NCBI RefSeq assembly: GCF_030700285.1
Contig: NZ_JAUYZJ010000039.1
Coordinates: forward strand, 1-45,878
Direction: 5' to 3'
Length of the DNA: 45,878 nt
Origin: Methylobacterium sp. NEAU K
GTDB taxonomy: Bacteria > Pseudomonadota > Alphaproteobacteria > Rhizobiales > Beijerinckiaceae
Below are positions 1 to 8,678 of this stretch, piece after piece. A program made the position numbers and the translations under genes. Every line of letters starts with the position of its first letter. The stretch's first letter is position 1. The notes below the pieces were generated by a model that searched no databases, was not told the origin of the DNA, and worked only from the letters and a program-made list of their open reading frames with translations.

Positions 1-1889
1 AGGAATCCGATGGAGAACCAGGGGACGAGGATGATGGCGAGGAGGCCGACCAGGAGGGCCAGGATGTAGCCGACGATCGGGCGCATGCCGGCGTCCGGGT
101 GGATCCGGCTGATGGCGCAGGCGGCGTAGTAGCCGACGCCGAAGGGCGGCGCGAACAATCCGATGCCCATGGCGAGGATCACCACCATCGCGTAGTGGAC
201 CTCGTGCACGCCGACCTGCCGGGCGATCGGGAACAGCAGCGGGCCGAACAGCACGATCGCCGGGATGCCCTCCAGCACCGAGCCCAGCACGATGAAGGCC
301 GCCGCCGACACGAACAGGAAGCCGATCGCCCCGCCGGGCAGGCTCTTCATCGTCACCGCCAGCGTCTGCGAGAAGCCCGACTGGGTCAGCGCCCAGGCCA
401 TGCCGGTGGCCGCGCCGATGATCAGCAGGATCGCCCCCGACAGCGTCGCGGTCGTCACCAGCATCGGGTAGAGCCGCCGCCAGTCGAACTGACGGTAGAT
501 CAGCAGCCCTGCCAATGCGGCATAGACGATCCCGATGGTCGAGACCTCGGTGGCGGTGGCGATGCCCTCGACCACCGCGAAGCGGATCACGAAGGGCAGC
601 GCCAGCGCCGGCACCGCCACCACGAAGGCCCGGCCGATGACCCGCCGCGCGGGCCGGGCGACGTGGCTCAGGTCCTCGCCGCGATAGCGCCACCACACGA
701 GCGCGCAGAGCGTCACGGCGAGCACGAGGCCCGGCAGCAGGCCGCCGGTGAACAGGGCGGTGATCGACACCCCCGTGACCGAGCCGATGGTGATCAGCAC
801 GATCGAGGGCGGGATCGTCTCGGTCTGCGCGCCCGTCGTGGCCAAGAGCGCCACGAGGTCGCCCTCCTTGGCGCCCCGCGCCTTCATCTCGGGGAACAGC
901 ACGGGCGCGACCGCGGCCATGTCGGCCGCCTTCGAGCCGGAGATGCCCGACACGAGGTACATCGCCCCGACCAGCACGTAGTGCAGCCCGCCGCGCACGT
1001 GGCCGAGCAGGCTCGCCAGGAAGCCCACCATGGCCCGGGCCATGCCGGTCATCTCGATCAGCAGGCCGAGGAAGACGAACAGCGGCACGGCCAGCAGGAT
1101 GAGGTGGCTCATGCCCTCGTCCATGCGCCCGACCACCACCATCGAGGGCGCGTTGGTGGTGAGCGTGATGTAGGCGAAGGTCGACAACCCGAACGCGAAG
1201 GCGATCGGCACGCCGGAGAAGACCAGCGCGCCGACGCCGAGGACGAAGAACAGCAGCAGATTGAGGTTGCCCAGCCCCGCGAACCAGGGCTGGAGCGCCA
1301 CCAGCCCGGCGGCGAGGCCCCCGCCCAGCGCCAGCGCGCCCACGGTCAGGCGCCAGTCGGCGGTCTCCAGCAGGCGGATCGCCGCGACGACCAGCATGAG
1401 GCCGAGGCCGACCGGCAGGGCGGCGGCCCGCCAGGCGTTGTTGAGTTCCAGCGCGGGCGTCTGGACGAAGGCCTCCTCGCTGGCGAACTCCCAGGCCGGC
1501 TCCAGCAGCAGCGCCACGAAGATCAGGCCGGCCACCAGGGCGACCGTCTCCAGGAAGGCGCGCAGGCGCGGGCCGCTCATGGCGACGAGCGCGGTCATGC
1601 GCATGTGCTCGGCGCGGCGGAAGGCGACCACGGCGCCCAGCATGGCGAGCCACAGGAACAGGATCGAGGCCAGTTCGTCCGACCAGACCAGCGGTTCACG
1701 GAACACGTAGCGGCTCACCACCCCGCCGAGCAGCACGCCGATCTCGGCCAGCACGAGCAGCGCCGCCGGGATCTCCACGAGGTAGCCCAGCCCGTCGTCC
1801 AACCGGCGCAGCCACGGCCGCGCGCGCAGGGGCGGACCTGCCAGCTCAAGACCCGCCGCACTCTCCACCGCCGCGATGTCGATCTGCAT
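1..1889 (-). CDS. TRAP transporter fused DctQ-DctM permease (partial, runs off window)
   Basis: Inner-membrane permease of a tripartite ATP-independent periplasmic transporter. The frame opens at ATG 1889 (MQIDIAAVES) and stays open to base 1, so its C-terminus lies outside; about 629 residues are visible. Residues about 35-165 resemble the small DctQ subunit (four hydrophobic helices, including an RYVFREPLVWSDELA-type stretch). After a hydrophobic linker, from about residue 205 a DctM-like large subunit follows, with many membrane helices and typical G-x-P and SGSKAADMAA stretches. Q and M are separate genes in many TRAP systems; this is the fused form. It begins 12 bases after the binding-protein gene and is the last visible gene of the catabolic operon. 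The substrate is not readable from sequence; a sugar acid or carboxylate is likely from context. Confidence 0.9.
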   Translation of the reverse strand, partial: MQIDIAAVESAAGLELAGPPLRARPWLRRLDDGLGYLVEIPAALLVLAEIGVLLGGVVSRYVFREPLVWSDELASILFLWLAMLGAVVAFRRAEHMRMTALVAMSGPRLRAFLETVALVAGLIFVALLLEPAWEFASEEAFVQTPALELNNAWRAAALPVGLGLMLVVAAIRLLETADWRLTVGALALGGGLAAGLVALQPWFAGLGNLNLLLFFVLGVGALVFSGVPIAFAFGLSTFAYITLTTNAPSMVVVGRMDEGMSHLILLAVPLFVFLGLLIEMTGMARAMVGFLASLLGHVRGGLHYVLVGAMYLVSGISGSKAADMAAVAPVLFPEMKARGAKEGDLVALLATTGAQTETIPPSIVLITIGSVTGVSITALFTGGLLPGLVLAVTLCALVWWRYRGEDLSHVARPARRVIGRAFVVAVPALALPFVIRFAVVEGIATATEVSTIGIVYAALAGLLIYRQFDWRRLYPMLVTTATLSGAILLIIGAATGMAWALTQSGFSQTLAVTMKSLPGGAIGFLFVSAAAFIVLGSVLEGIPAIVLFGPLLFPIARQVGVHEVHYAMVVILAMGIGLFAPPFGVGYYAACAISRIHPDAGMRPIVGYILALLVGLLAIILVPWFSIGF

Positions 1890-1901
1890 GGCGCCCTCCC
1901 T

Positions 1902-2918
1902 TCAGGTGAGCTTGCCCGACACATCCTCGAGATGCGACCAGGCCGCATCGCCGAACTTGGCCTTCCAATCCCTGTAGAAGCTCGTCCGGCCGAGCGCCTC
2001 GCGAAACTGCGCGCGATCGACGTCGATGAAGGTGATGCCCTTGGCGGTGAGGCTCTCGCGCAAGGAGACGCTGAGCTTGGCAACATCCCCGCGCTGGTCG
2101 CTTCCGGACCGATCGAGTTCCCGCGAGACCGTCTGGCGCAGGTCCTCCGGCAGCCGCTGCCACGCCCGCTTGTTGCCGAGGATCCAGTAGCCGTCCCAGA
2201 CGTGGCCGGTCAGGCTGCAGGATTTCTGCACCTCGTAGAGCCGCGTCGTGGCCGTGATGGCGAGCGGGTTTTCCTGGCCCTCGACCACCTTGGTCTGGAG
2301 CGCGGAGTACAGCTCGTTGAAGTTGATCGGCGCCGCGCCGGCATCGAGCGCCTTGAACAGCGAGGTGAGCATCGGCGCAGGAGGCACGCGGATCTTGAAG
2401 CCCTTCAGGTCCTCCGGCGTACGGATCTCGCGGGTCGACGAGGTGATCTGCCGGAAGCCGTTGTCCCAGACCTTCGAGACGGTGAGGATCGGCGTCTTGG
2501 CGATTTCGCCTCGCACGAAGGCGCCGAGGCCGCCATCCATCGCCGACCAGACGGCCTCGTAATCCTTGAAGGCGAACCCCGTATTGGGCAGGCTCGCGGC
2601 CGGCACGAAGGTCGCGAGGATCGAGGTCGCGAGGTTGAAGAACTCGACGCTGCCGTTGCGGACCTGCGCCAGCAGGTCGGTGTCCGAGCCAAGCTGGTTG
2701 GCCGGGAAAAGCTTGATCTCCAGGCGCCCGCCCGTCGCTTCGCGGATCCGGTCCAGGGCCTCCTGCGCCCGGATGTTGACCGGGTGGGTCGGGTCCTGGC
2801 CGGTGGCGAGCTTGTAGGAGAACTCGGCGGCCTGCCCGCGCCGGGTGAGGATGCCGAAGACCGGCAGGGCGGCTGCGCCCGCGAGCAGGCTGCGGCGGCT
2901 GAAACGCGTGTCGCGCAT
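1902..2918 (-). CDS. TRAP transporter substrate-binding protein (DctP family)
   Basis: Periplasmic solute receptor that delivers substrate to the adjacent fused permease. 338 residues, the usual family length. The N-terminus has a twin-arginine-like signal (SRRSLLAGAAALPVFG, residues 7-22). The body shows DctP hallmarks: FPANQLGSDTDLLAQVRNGSVEF, PEDLKGFKIRVP with the arginine that normally contacts the substrate carboxylate, and INFNELYSALQTKVVEGQENP. The conserved arginine favours an acidic substrate. A GGGAG ribosome-binding site lies before ATG 2918. About 200 bases separate it from the dehydrogenase gene upstream, so an extra promoter there is possible, but direction and spacing suggest one transport/catabolism unit. 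Confidence 0.92.
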   Translation of the reverse strand: MRDTRFSRRSLLAGAAALPVFGILTRRGQAAEFSYKLATGQDPTHPVNIRAQEALDRIREATGGRLEIKLFPANQLGSDTDLLAQVRNGSVEFFNLATSILATFVPAASLPNTGFAFKDYEAVWSAMDGGLGAFVRGEIAKTPILTVSKVWDNGFRQITSSTREIRTPEDLKGFKIRVPPAPMLTSLFKALDAGAAPINFNELYSALQTKVVEGQENPLAITATTRLYEVQKSCSLTGHVWDGYWILGNKRAWQRLPEDLRQTVSRELDRSGSDQRGDVAKLSVSLRESLTAKGITFIDVDRAQFREALGRTSFYRDWKAKFGDAAWSHLEDVSGKLT

Positions 2919-3115
2919 GGTTTCACTCCCTGGGTCGTCCCGAGCCGCGCGATCCCCGCCGTTATCCGGTCCTGTGGATTCGCGCGTCCCTTAATCTCCG
3001 GCCCCGGATACTGGTCCCGGTGCCGTTTCCGTGCGTCTCACGCGCCGTCTCTCGCTCCGGTGCAGATCATCCGGGCTCAGCGGCGCGCGGACAAGCCGCG
3101 ACGGCGCGTAAGCAC

Positions 3116-4003
3116 CTACATTCGGTCCCCGTTGAGCGCGCGATAGGCGCGCACCACTTGGCTGTCGTCGACCGCACCGTCGCCGCGGCCCGAAGTCGAG
3201 ACGAAGAGCTGATGGGCCAGGGCGGCGAGCGGCAGCGCCGCGCCCGCGCTGCGGCCGGCCTCCAGCACGATGCCGAGATCCTTGACGAAGATGTCGACCG
3301 CGCTGGTCACCTCCGGCGCCCGCTCCAGCATGCGGGGCCCGCGGTCGCGCAGCATCCAGCTCGACGCCGAGGAGCCCGAGAGGATCTCCAGCACCACGGC
3401 GAGATCGACCCCGACCCGCCCGGCGAGTGCCAGCGCCTCGGCGGCGGCGGCGATGTGGACGCCGCACAAGAGTTGGTTCACGGCCTTGACGGTGGCGCCC
3501 TGGCCCGGCCGCTCGCCGACGTGGAAGATCCGGTCGCCCAGCGCGTCGAGGACCGGGCGGATCGCCGCGAGCGTCCCGGCCGGCGCCGCGGCCATGATCG
3601 TGAGCTTGGCCGCCTTCGCCCCGACGACGCCCCCCGAGACCGGGGCGTCCACGAACCGGCGGCCAGAGGCCGAAACGCGCCCGGCGATGGCCTCCACCGC
3701 CCCCGGCGGGCAGGTCGCCATCAGGACGACGATCCCGTCCGGGGCGAGGGCGTCGAGGGCGCCTTGCGCGAACAGCACGTCCTCGGCCTGGGCGGCGTTC
3801 ACCACCATCAGCAGCAGCGCGTCGGCGCCGTCGGCCGCCTGCGCCAGGGTCTCCGCCGGCGCGCCGCCGACCGCGACGAGGGCTGCGCGGCTCTCCGCCC
3901 GGATGTCGTAGCCGCGCACCGTGAAGCCTGCGGCAACGAGGTGGCCGGCCATCGGCAGGCCCATGGCGCCGAGGCCGACGAAGGCGATGCGGCTCACAGC
4001 CAT
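3116..4003 (-). CDS. NAD(P)-dependent beta-hydroxyacid dehydrogenase (L-threonate dehydrogenase-like)
   Basis: Cytosolic oxidoreductase of the 3-hydroxyisobutyrate dehydrogenase superfamily, 295 residues. The Rossmann nucleotide motif GLGAMG is at residues 10-15, the substrate loop DAPVSGG at 119-125, and the expected catalytic lysine is K173 in KAVNQLL. The stretch NQLLCGVHIAAAAEALALA and the later SSASSWMLRDRGPRML resemble L-threonate dehydrogenase (LtnD/YgbJ) more than true 3-hydroxyisobutyrate dehydrogenase, so a four-carbon sugar acid or related hydroxyacid is a reasonable guess. It overlaps the end of the transketolase C-subunit gene by 10 bases, which implies translational coupling. 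The exact substrate is inference. Confidence 0.85.
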   Translation of the reverse strand: MAVSRIAFVGLGAMGLPMAGHLVAAGFTVRGYDIRAESRAALVAVGGAPAETLAQAADGADALLLMVVNAAQAEDVLFAQGALDALAPDGIVVLMATCPPGAVEAIAGRVSASGRRFVDAPVSGGVVGAKAAKLTIMAAAPAGTLAAIRPVLDALGDRIFHVGERPGQGATVKAVNQLLCGVHIAAAAEALALAGRVGVDLAVVLEILSGSSASSWMLRDRGPRMLERAPEVTSAVDIFVKDLGIVLEAGRSAGAALPLAALAHQLFVSTSGRGDGAVDDSQVVRAYRALNGDRM

Positions 4004-5016
4004 CCGCGGATGCTCCGCGCCATCGCGGCGGTCGAGATCCCGTAGCGGTCGTGGAGCGTCGGCAGGGCGCCGGCGTCGAGGAATTGGTCCGGCAGGCCGA
4101 TCTGGCGGAAGCCGCGCTCCGGCATCGTGCCGTTGCGCATCAGCAGGCCGGCCACCGCCTCGCCGAGGCCGCCGATCACCGTGTGGTTCTCCGCCACCAC
4201 CACGAGCCGTCCGCCGCGCCCGGCCTCGCGCAGGATCGTCGCCGCGTCGAGGGGCTTGATCGTCGGCACGTGCAGGACGGCCACGTCGATCCGGTCGTCG
4301 CGCAAAGCCTCGGCCACCTCCAGCGCCCGCATGGTCATCAGCCCGGAGGAGATCACGAGCACGTCGCGGCCGTCGCGGATCGTCTTGGCCTTGCCGAGCT
4401 CGAACGTGTAGCCGTACGCGTCGAGCACAAGGGGGACGTTGCCGCGCAGGAGCCGCAGGTAGACCGGCCCCTTATGGGCGGCCATCGCCGGCACGACCTG
4501 CTCGATCTCGTGCGCGTCGCACGGGTCGATGATCGTGAGGTTGGGCATACCGCGGAAGATCGCGAGGTCTTCCGTCGCCTGGTGGCTCGGGCCGTAGCCG
4601 GTGGTCAGGCCGGGCAGCGCGCAGGCGATCTTGACGTCGAGGTTCTCCTCCGCGATCGCCAGGCAGATGAAGTCGTAGGCGCGCCGTGCCGCGAACACCG
4701 CGTAGGTGGTGGCGAAGGGCGTGAAGCCCTCCCGGGCGAGGCCGGCGGCCGCGCTCATCAAGAGCTGCTCGGCCATCCCCATCTGGTAGAAGCGCTCAGG
4801 GTAGGCCTGCGCGAAGATGTGCAGGTCGGTGTATTTCGACAGGTCCGCCGAGAGGCCGACGATATCGGGCCGCGTCTTGGCGAGTTCGACCAGGGCATGG
4901 CCGAACGGCGCGGCCTTGGTCCGCTGCCCGGGGGCGGCGAGCGAGGCGATCATCGCCGAGGTCTTGAGGCTGCCGCCCTCGCGGGGGGCGGGCTTCTCGT
5001 ACTTGGAGCGTCTCAC
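3994..5016 (-). CDS. Transketolase, C-terminal subunit (split form)
   Basis: Second half of a two-gene transketolase: pyrimidine-binding domain plus C-terminal domain, 340 residues. Visible landmarks are GLSADLSKYTDL, the MGMAEQLLMSAAAGLA stretch carrying the glutamate that activates thiamine diphosphate, TTYAVFAARRAYDFI, GPSHQATEDLAIFRGMPNLTI and the C-terminal ENHTVIGGLGEAV. The start is GTG 5016, overlapping the N-subunit stop (GTGA), so the two halves are translationally coupled and should form a heterotetramer. Split transketolases of this kind occur in pathways for unusual sugars (for example apulose-4-phosphate or sulfosugar transketolases). Their presence in a regulated operon argues for a dedicated substrate, not housekeeping pentose phosphate flux. 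Confidence 0.9.
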   Translation of the reverse strand: MRRSKYEKPAPREGGSLKTSAMIASLAAPGQRTKAAPFGHALVELAKTRPDIVGLSADLSKYTDLHIFAQAYPERFYQMGMAEQLLMSAAAGLAREGFTPFATTYAVFAARRAYDFICLAIAEENLDVKIACALPGLTTGYGPSHQATEDLAIFRGMPNLTIIDPCDAHEIEQVVPAMAAHKGPVYLRLLRGNVPLVLDAYGYTFELGKAKTIRDGRDVLVISSGLMTMRALEVAEALRDDRIDVAVLHVPTIKPLDAATILREAGRGGRLVVVAENHTVIGGLGEAVAGLLMRNGTMPERGFRQIGLPDQFLDAGALPTLHDRYGISTAAMARSIRGWL

Positions 5017-5879
5017 CGCACCCTCCCTTCATCCAGGATCGCCAGCGCCCGCTGCCACTCGTCGGGCTCGACGCGCAGGAAGTGGTTGCGCTCGCGCGCC
5101 TCGAGGAACGGCACGCCCTTGGCCATGCGGGTGTCGCAGATGATGATCCGGGGCTGGGTGCCCGAGTGATGGCGCGCCGCGTCGAAGGCCTGGACCAGCG
5201 CGTCGAGGTCGTTGCCGTCGACCCGCTGCACGAACCAGTTGAACGCCTCGAATTTAGGGGCCAGGGGCTCGAAGTTGAGCACCCCCGTGGAGGCGCCATC
5301 GGCCTGCATGCCGTTCACGTCGACGATGCCGATCAGGTTGTCGAGCTTGAACGAGCCCGCCGACATCGCGGCCTCCCAGGTCGAGCCCTCGTCGAGCTCG
5401 CCGTCGGAGAACAGGTTGTAGACGAAGCTTTTCGCGTTCTTCCGCTTGAGGCCCAGCGCCATGCCCACCGCGATACCCAGACCGTGGCCGAGCGAGCCGC
5501 CGGTGATCTCCATGCCCGGCGTGTAGGCGGCCATGCCCGACATCGGCAGGCGGCTGTCGTCGCCGCCGTAGCTCGTGAGCTCGTCCTCGGGGAGGATCTC
5601 CGCCTCGATCAGCGCGGCGTAGAGGGCGATGGCGTAGTGGCCGATCGACAGCAGGAAGCGGTCGCGGCCTTCCCATTCGGGATCCTCGGGCCGGTAGGTC
5701 ATGGCGTGGAAGTAGCTCACCGCCAGCACGTCGCTGATGCCGAGCGCCTGGGCGATGTAGCCCTGGCCCTGGACCTCGCCCATGCGCAGGGCGTGGCGGC
5801 GGATCCGGTAGGCGCGCTCGCTGAGCGGGACGTTGGAGCCCGCGCGGGGCCGTTCGGTCGGCAGCCTTTCGGTCGGCAT
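5013..5879 (-). CDS. Transketolase, N-terminal (TPP-binding) subunit (split form)
   Basis: First half of the split transketolase, 288 residues, binding the diphosphate of thiamine diphosphate. Motifs: SIGHYA around H81, GSLGHGLGIAVG at 128-138, and the Mg/TPP motif SDGELDEG (158-165) running to N189 (GDG...N class). Residues 1-18 are a poorly conserved leader with a repeated PTER motif (PTERLPTERP), so the true start may lie slightly downstream, but ATG 5879 is 11 bases after the dehydrogenase gene and fits the operon. It transfers a two-carbon ketol unit together with the downstream subunit. No kinase, isomerase or aldolase is seen here that would name the sugar. Confidence 0.9.
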   Translation of the reverse strand: MPTERLPTERPRAGSNVPLSERAYRIRRHALRMGEVQGQGYIAQALGISDVLAVSYFHAMTYRPEDPEWEGRDRFLLSIGHYAIALYAALIEAEILPEDELTSYGGDDSRLPMSGMAAYTPGMEITGGSLGHGLGIAVGMALGLKRKNAKSFVYNLFSDGELDEGSTWEAAMSAGSFKLDNLIGIVDVNGMQADGASTGVLNFEPLAPKFEAFNWFVQRVDGNDLDALVQAFDAARHHSGTQPRIIICDTRMAKGVPFLEARERNHFLRVEPDEWQRALAILDEGRVR

Positions 5880-5890
5880 GGCGCGCCCCT

Positions 5891-6640
5891 TCAGTGGATC
5901 AGCATGCCGCCGTTCACGTCGATCACCGCGCCGGTGATGTACGTGGACAGGTCGCAGGCGAGGAACAGGCAGGCATTGGCGACGTCGTCGGCCACCCCGA
6001 GGCGCCCGAGGGGGATGCCCCTGGCGATCTCGGTCTTCAGCTCGGGCGTGAGCTTGCCGCCGGTGATGTCGGTCTGGATCAGGCCGGGTGTCACGGAATT
6101 CACCCGGATCCCGTCAGGGCCGAGCTCGCGTGCCATCGCCTTGGCGAGGCCCAGCACGCCGCCCTTGGCGGCGCTGTAGTGCGGGCCGCCGAAGATGCCG
6201 CCGCCGCGCTGGGCGGAGACCGAGGACATGCACACGATTGCCCCCGAGCCCTGGCCGCGCATCCCCGGGATCACCGCCTGGCTCATGTAGAGCGTGCCGC
6301 GCAGGTTCACGTCGGTGACCGCGTCGTAGTTCTCCGGCCCGATCTCCATGATCTTGAGCGGCTGCGTGATGCCGGCGTTGTTGACGAGCACGTCGATGCG
6401 CCCGAGCCGCGCCACGATCTCGTCCGCCGCCGCAGAGCAGGCGGCCCGGTCGGTCACGTCGCAGGCCAGCCCGATATGGCCGGGCCCGATGTCGCGGGCG
6501 GCAGCCTCGGCCTGGCCGGCGTCGAGGTCGAGGATGGCGACGCGGGCGCCGTGGCCGGCGAACAGCCGCGCAGTCGCCTTGCCGATGCCGCGGGCGGAAG
6601 CCGCCCCGGTGATCACGCAGACCCGATCGTTCAGAAGCAT
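5891..6640 (-). CDS. Short-chain dehydrogenase/reductase (classical SDR)
   Basis: Cytosolic NAD(P)-dependent oxidoreductase, 249 residues, the usual size for a classical FabG-like SDR. The cofactor motif TGAASARGIG is at 11-20, D37 after the second strand suggests preference for NAD, NNAG is at 87-90, and the catalytic set is S140, Y155 and K159 (YSAAK). The C-terminal NGGML ending is typical. First gene of the operon downstream of the LysR gene; a 211-base gap separates them and holds a perfect palindrome. It probably oxidises a hydroxyl of the imported sugar or polyol; the substrate cannot be told from sequence. A GGAGGGTCCC sequence sits just before ATG 6640 and serves as ribosome-binding site. 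Confidence 0.92.
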   Translation of the reverse strand: MLLNDRVCVITGAASARGIGKATARLFAGHGARVAILDLDAGQAEAAARDIGPGHIGLACDVTDRAACSAAADEIVARLGRIDVLVNNAGITQPLKIMEIGPENYDAVTDVNLRGTLYMSQAVIPGMRGQGSGAIVCMSSVSAQRGGGIFGGPHYSAAKGGVLGLAKAMARELGPDGIRVNSVTPGLIQTDITGGKLTPELKTEIARGIPLGRLGVADDVANACLFLACDLSTYITGAVIDVNGGMLIH

Positions 6641-6823
6641 GGGACCCTCCCGGCGACCCGCGATGGCGCGCGATCGAAGCTGTCGTCAGGACGGGGGTGC
6701 GGCGGGCCGATGACCGCGATCCTCCGGATCGCGCGGCCTGCGGCGTCGTCTCCTCCCGTCTCTCTCGTTGCGGGGACTGTGCCGTCAAGGAGCCTCCGCG
6801 ACAAACGCGAATCTTGCACGCGC

Positions 6824-6842
6824 AGGTGAATGCCATTCACCT
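6824..6842. promoter_or_regulatory. Perfect palindrome, candidate LysR operator
   Basis: AGGTGAATG-C-CATTCACCT: 9-base arms around a single centre base. It lies between the LysR stop and the SDR start, about 184 bases upstream of the SDR start codon. It contains GTGA-N7-TCAC, close to the T-N11-A logic of LysR-type operators. A related GTGA-N6-TCAC repeat is found just upstream of the LysR gene. Function is inferred from position and symmetry. Confidence 0.5.
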
Positions 6843-6851
6843 CCTTCCGAG

Positions 6852-7748
6852 TCAGGCGAGTTCGGGGCTGAGCGCGATCGCCAGTTCCCCGGCGAGCCAG
6901 CGGGCGAAGACCCGCAGCGGCGCCCGGCGGCGGGCATCGGCCGGGCAGACGAAGTGATGCCCGATGTAATGGATGTCCTGGGCGCGCCCGGCGAGCGGCG
7001 CGACGAGGCGGCCCGCCGCGATCTCCCGTTCGGCCAGACGCGTCGATTCGAGGGCGACGCCGAGCCCGTCCGCGGCGGCCGCGAGGGCCAGGAAGCTCCG
7101 GTCGAAGCGGATGCCCGCGGCCGGCGGCGCGGCGAGCCGGTTCCGCTCGAACCAGTGAGTCCAGCGCACCTGCTTGTTGTCGCTCTGGATCAGCGTGTGT
7201 GCGAGCAGGTCGCCCGGATCGGCGATCCGGGCGGCACGCTCGGGATCGCACAGCGGCGTCACCGTCTCGAGCCCCAGCGGCATGCGCACCAGCCCCTCGC
7301 CGCGGGGCGGGCCGTAGACGATGTCGGCGTCGAACTCGTCGGTGATGAAGCGGGCGTAGTCCATACCGGCGGCTAGGCGCACCTCGAAGCCCGGATGCTC
7401 GCTGAGGAAACGGGCGAGCCGGGGGGCGAGCCACTGCGCGGCGAAGCTCGGAGCGCAGTGCAGCCGGAGCAGCTGCGGGCCGCGGTTCGCCACCAAGTCG
7501 AAGCCGCGATTGAGCTCCACGAACGCCCGGCCGACATGGTCGCACAGCGCTTCCGCGGCCGGCGTCGGCGCGATGCCGGGGCCGACCCGCTCGAACAGCG
7601 TGATGCCGAGCGTCTCCTCCATCTTGCGGATGGCGTGGCTGACGGCGCTCGGCGACAGGTTCAGCTCGCCAGCCGCGGCCTTGAACGAGCGGCGCCGCGC
7701 AGCGGCCTCGAAGATCCGGATGGCGGAGAGGGGAACGGGCGGGCGCAT
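6852..7748 (-). CDS. LysR-family transcriptional regulator (GcvA-like)
   Basis: DNA-binding regulator, 298 residues from ATG 7748. The N-terminal winged helix-turn-helix (residues about 6-65) reads LSAIRIFEAAARRRSFKAAAGELNLSPSAVSHAIRKMEE style, typical of the GcvA subgroup, followed by a periplasmic-binding-protein-like effector domain (LRLHCAPSFAAQWLAPRLARF onward). An upstream in-frame extension exists, but its composition is unlike a protein and the HTH starts right after ATG 7748, so that start was chosen. It is co-directional with and immediately upstream of the sugar/sugar-acid operon, so it most likely controls it and perhaps itself. Confidence 0.9.
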   Translation of the reverse strand: MRPPVPLSAIRIFEAAARRRSFKAAAGELNLSPSAVSHAIRKMEETLGITLFERVGPGIAPTPAAEALCDHVGRAFVELNRGFDLVANRGPQLLRLHCAPSFAAQWLAPRLARFLSEHPGFEVRLAAGMDYARFITDEFDADIVYGPPRGEGLVRMPLGLETVTPLCDPERAARIADPGDLLAHTLIQSDNKQVRWTHWFERNRLAAPPAAGIRFDRSFLALAAAADGLGVALESTRLAEREIAAGRLVAPLAGRAQDIHYIGHHFVCPADARRRAPLRVFARWLAGELAIALSPELA

Positions 7749-7760
7749 TCGAGGCAGGAT

Positions 7761-7774
7761 GTGACGGCACTCAC
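7761..7774. promoter_or_regulatory. GTGA-N6-TCAC repeat upstream of the LysR gene
   Basis: GTGACGGCACTCAC lies 13-26 bases upstream of the LysR start. Its arms match those of the 6824-6842 palindrome, with one base less in the centre. It could be an autoregulatory site. Seen directly as an imperfect match; the role is inference. Confidence 0.35.
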
Positions 7775-8079
7775 GGCGTTGGCAATGAGCGCGACCCGCC
7801 TCAGGCGGAATCCTGACCCAAGACACGACCCTGGCCGATCCGAGCCGTGGTATGCGATCACCTCGGGGCGCATTCTGGCCGACGGTCGGGAGCTGCAGGA
7901 TCGGACGGTCGAGGCGTCGATTTGCCGGCCTGATCGTGATCGAGAATGCCCGTTCGGCATGGACGCTCAGGTCACCGATCCGCTTGTGAGGGCTGGCCGG
8001 ACCTGGAGAAACGCGGTCGACTACGCGGGAACGCGCACCGCGCCGGGGCGAAGCGTTGCTGGCAGGCGAAGGCCGCGGG
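7775..8079. other. Intergenic region upstream of LysR gene
   Basis: No convincing gene on either strand. Frames that are open here look like noise (arginine/serine/proline-rich). It probably holds the LysR promoter and the 3' flank of the small gene at 8080. Confidence 0.5.
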
Positions 8080-8370
8080 TCAGGCCGCGAGCGCGGTATG
8101 CCCGGCCCGACCGTGAGCCTGATCCATGATCTCGCCGATCCGCTCTCCGACGGCGATCGCGATCTCCGCGGAGGCGGTCCCCTCCGAATCCTGCCGGCAG
8201 ATCCGGGTGAGGACGTCGGTGACGCGCTGTTCCATGACGGCGAGGATGGCTGCGGCGGCATGCGGCTGCGCACCGCGCAGCACGGCCGCGAGGTCGCAAT
8301 AGGCATCCTGAAGGAGTTGCAGCGTCAGGCGCTCGACAGCTTGCTCGTCTTCCACCTTCATCGCCGCCAT
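8080..8370 (-). CDS. Small hypothetical cytosolic protein
   Basis: 96 residues starting MAAMKVEDEQAVERLTLQLL. ATG 8370 is preceded by GGAGGA at a spacing of eight bases, a strong ribosome-binding site, so it is preferred over the longer frame beginning at 8400. The protein is mostly helical with no signal peptide or membrane segment; two cysteines (in DAYCDLA and RICRQDSEG). I do not recognise the family. Monocistronic by its surroundings. Confidence 0.6.
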   Translation of the reverse strand: MAAMKVEDEQAVERLTLQLLQDAYCDLAAVLRGAQPHAAAAILAVMEQRVTDVLTRICRQDSEGTASAEIAIAVGERIGEIMDQAHGRAGHTALAA

Positions 8371-8678
8371 GACATGTCTCCTCCAGGTCGCCTCACACAA
8401 CCTGGAGAGAATTTGTTAACGAGGCGTAAACACACCGGGCGACGGGGAGGGATCGGCTAACCCTGTCGCCTCCAGGAGGTGCGGCACGGATGAACGGACG
8501 ATCCGCCCCCGGCCGGCTCGTTCGGGGCAGCAGCGTATTGCGGACAGATGTGCGGTGGATCGTGGCCGCCCGGTCAGGCCTCGCGAGGCCGCGATGCTGG
8601 TCCTTCACCGGAGCTCTTGGCCGGCTCCGGCAGATCTATCGGGACGAGGCAGTGCCCGTGGACGGCGTGCGCAGGGCC
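8371..8678. other. Intergenic region
   Basis: An AT-richer patch (gagaatttgttaacgaggcg, about 8405-8425) is a likely promoter area for the minus-strand gene at 8080. No coding frame is supported in the rest. Confidence 0.4.

Noticed and set aside
99..3146. Very long plus-strand open frame (about 1015 codons)
   Set aside because: His/Arg/Asp-rich, low-complexity translation antisense to the TRAP permease and binding-protein genes; a shadow caused by high GC third positions.
3994..5879. Naming the split transketolase as apulose-4-phosphate (AptAB) or sulfosugar (SqwGH) transketolase
   Set aside because: Neither the kinase/isomerase nor the sulfonate-export genes of those pathways are in the window; similarity to either cannot be judged by eye.
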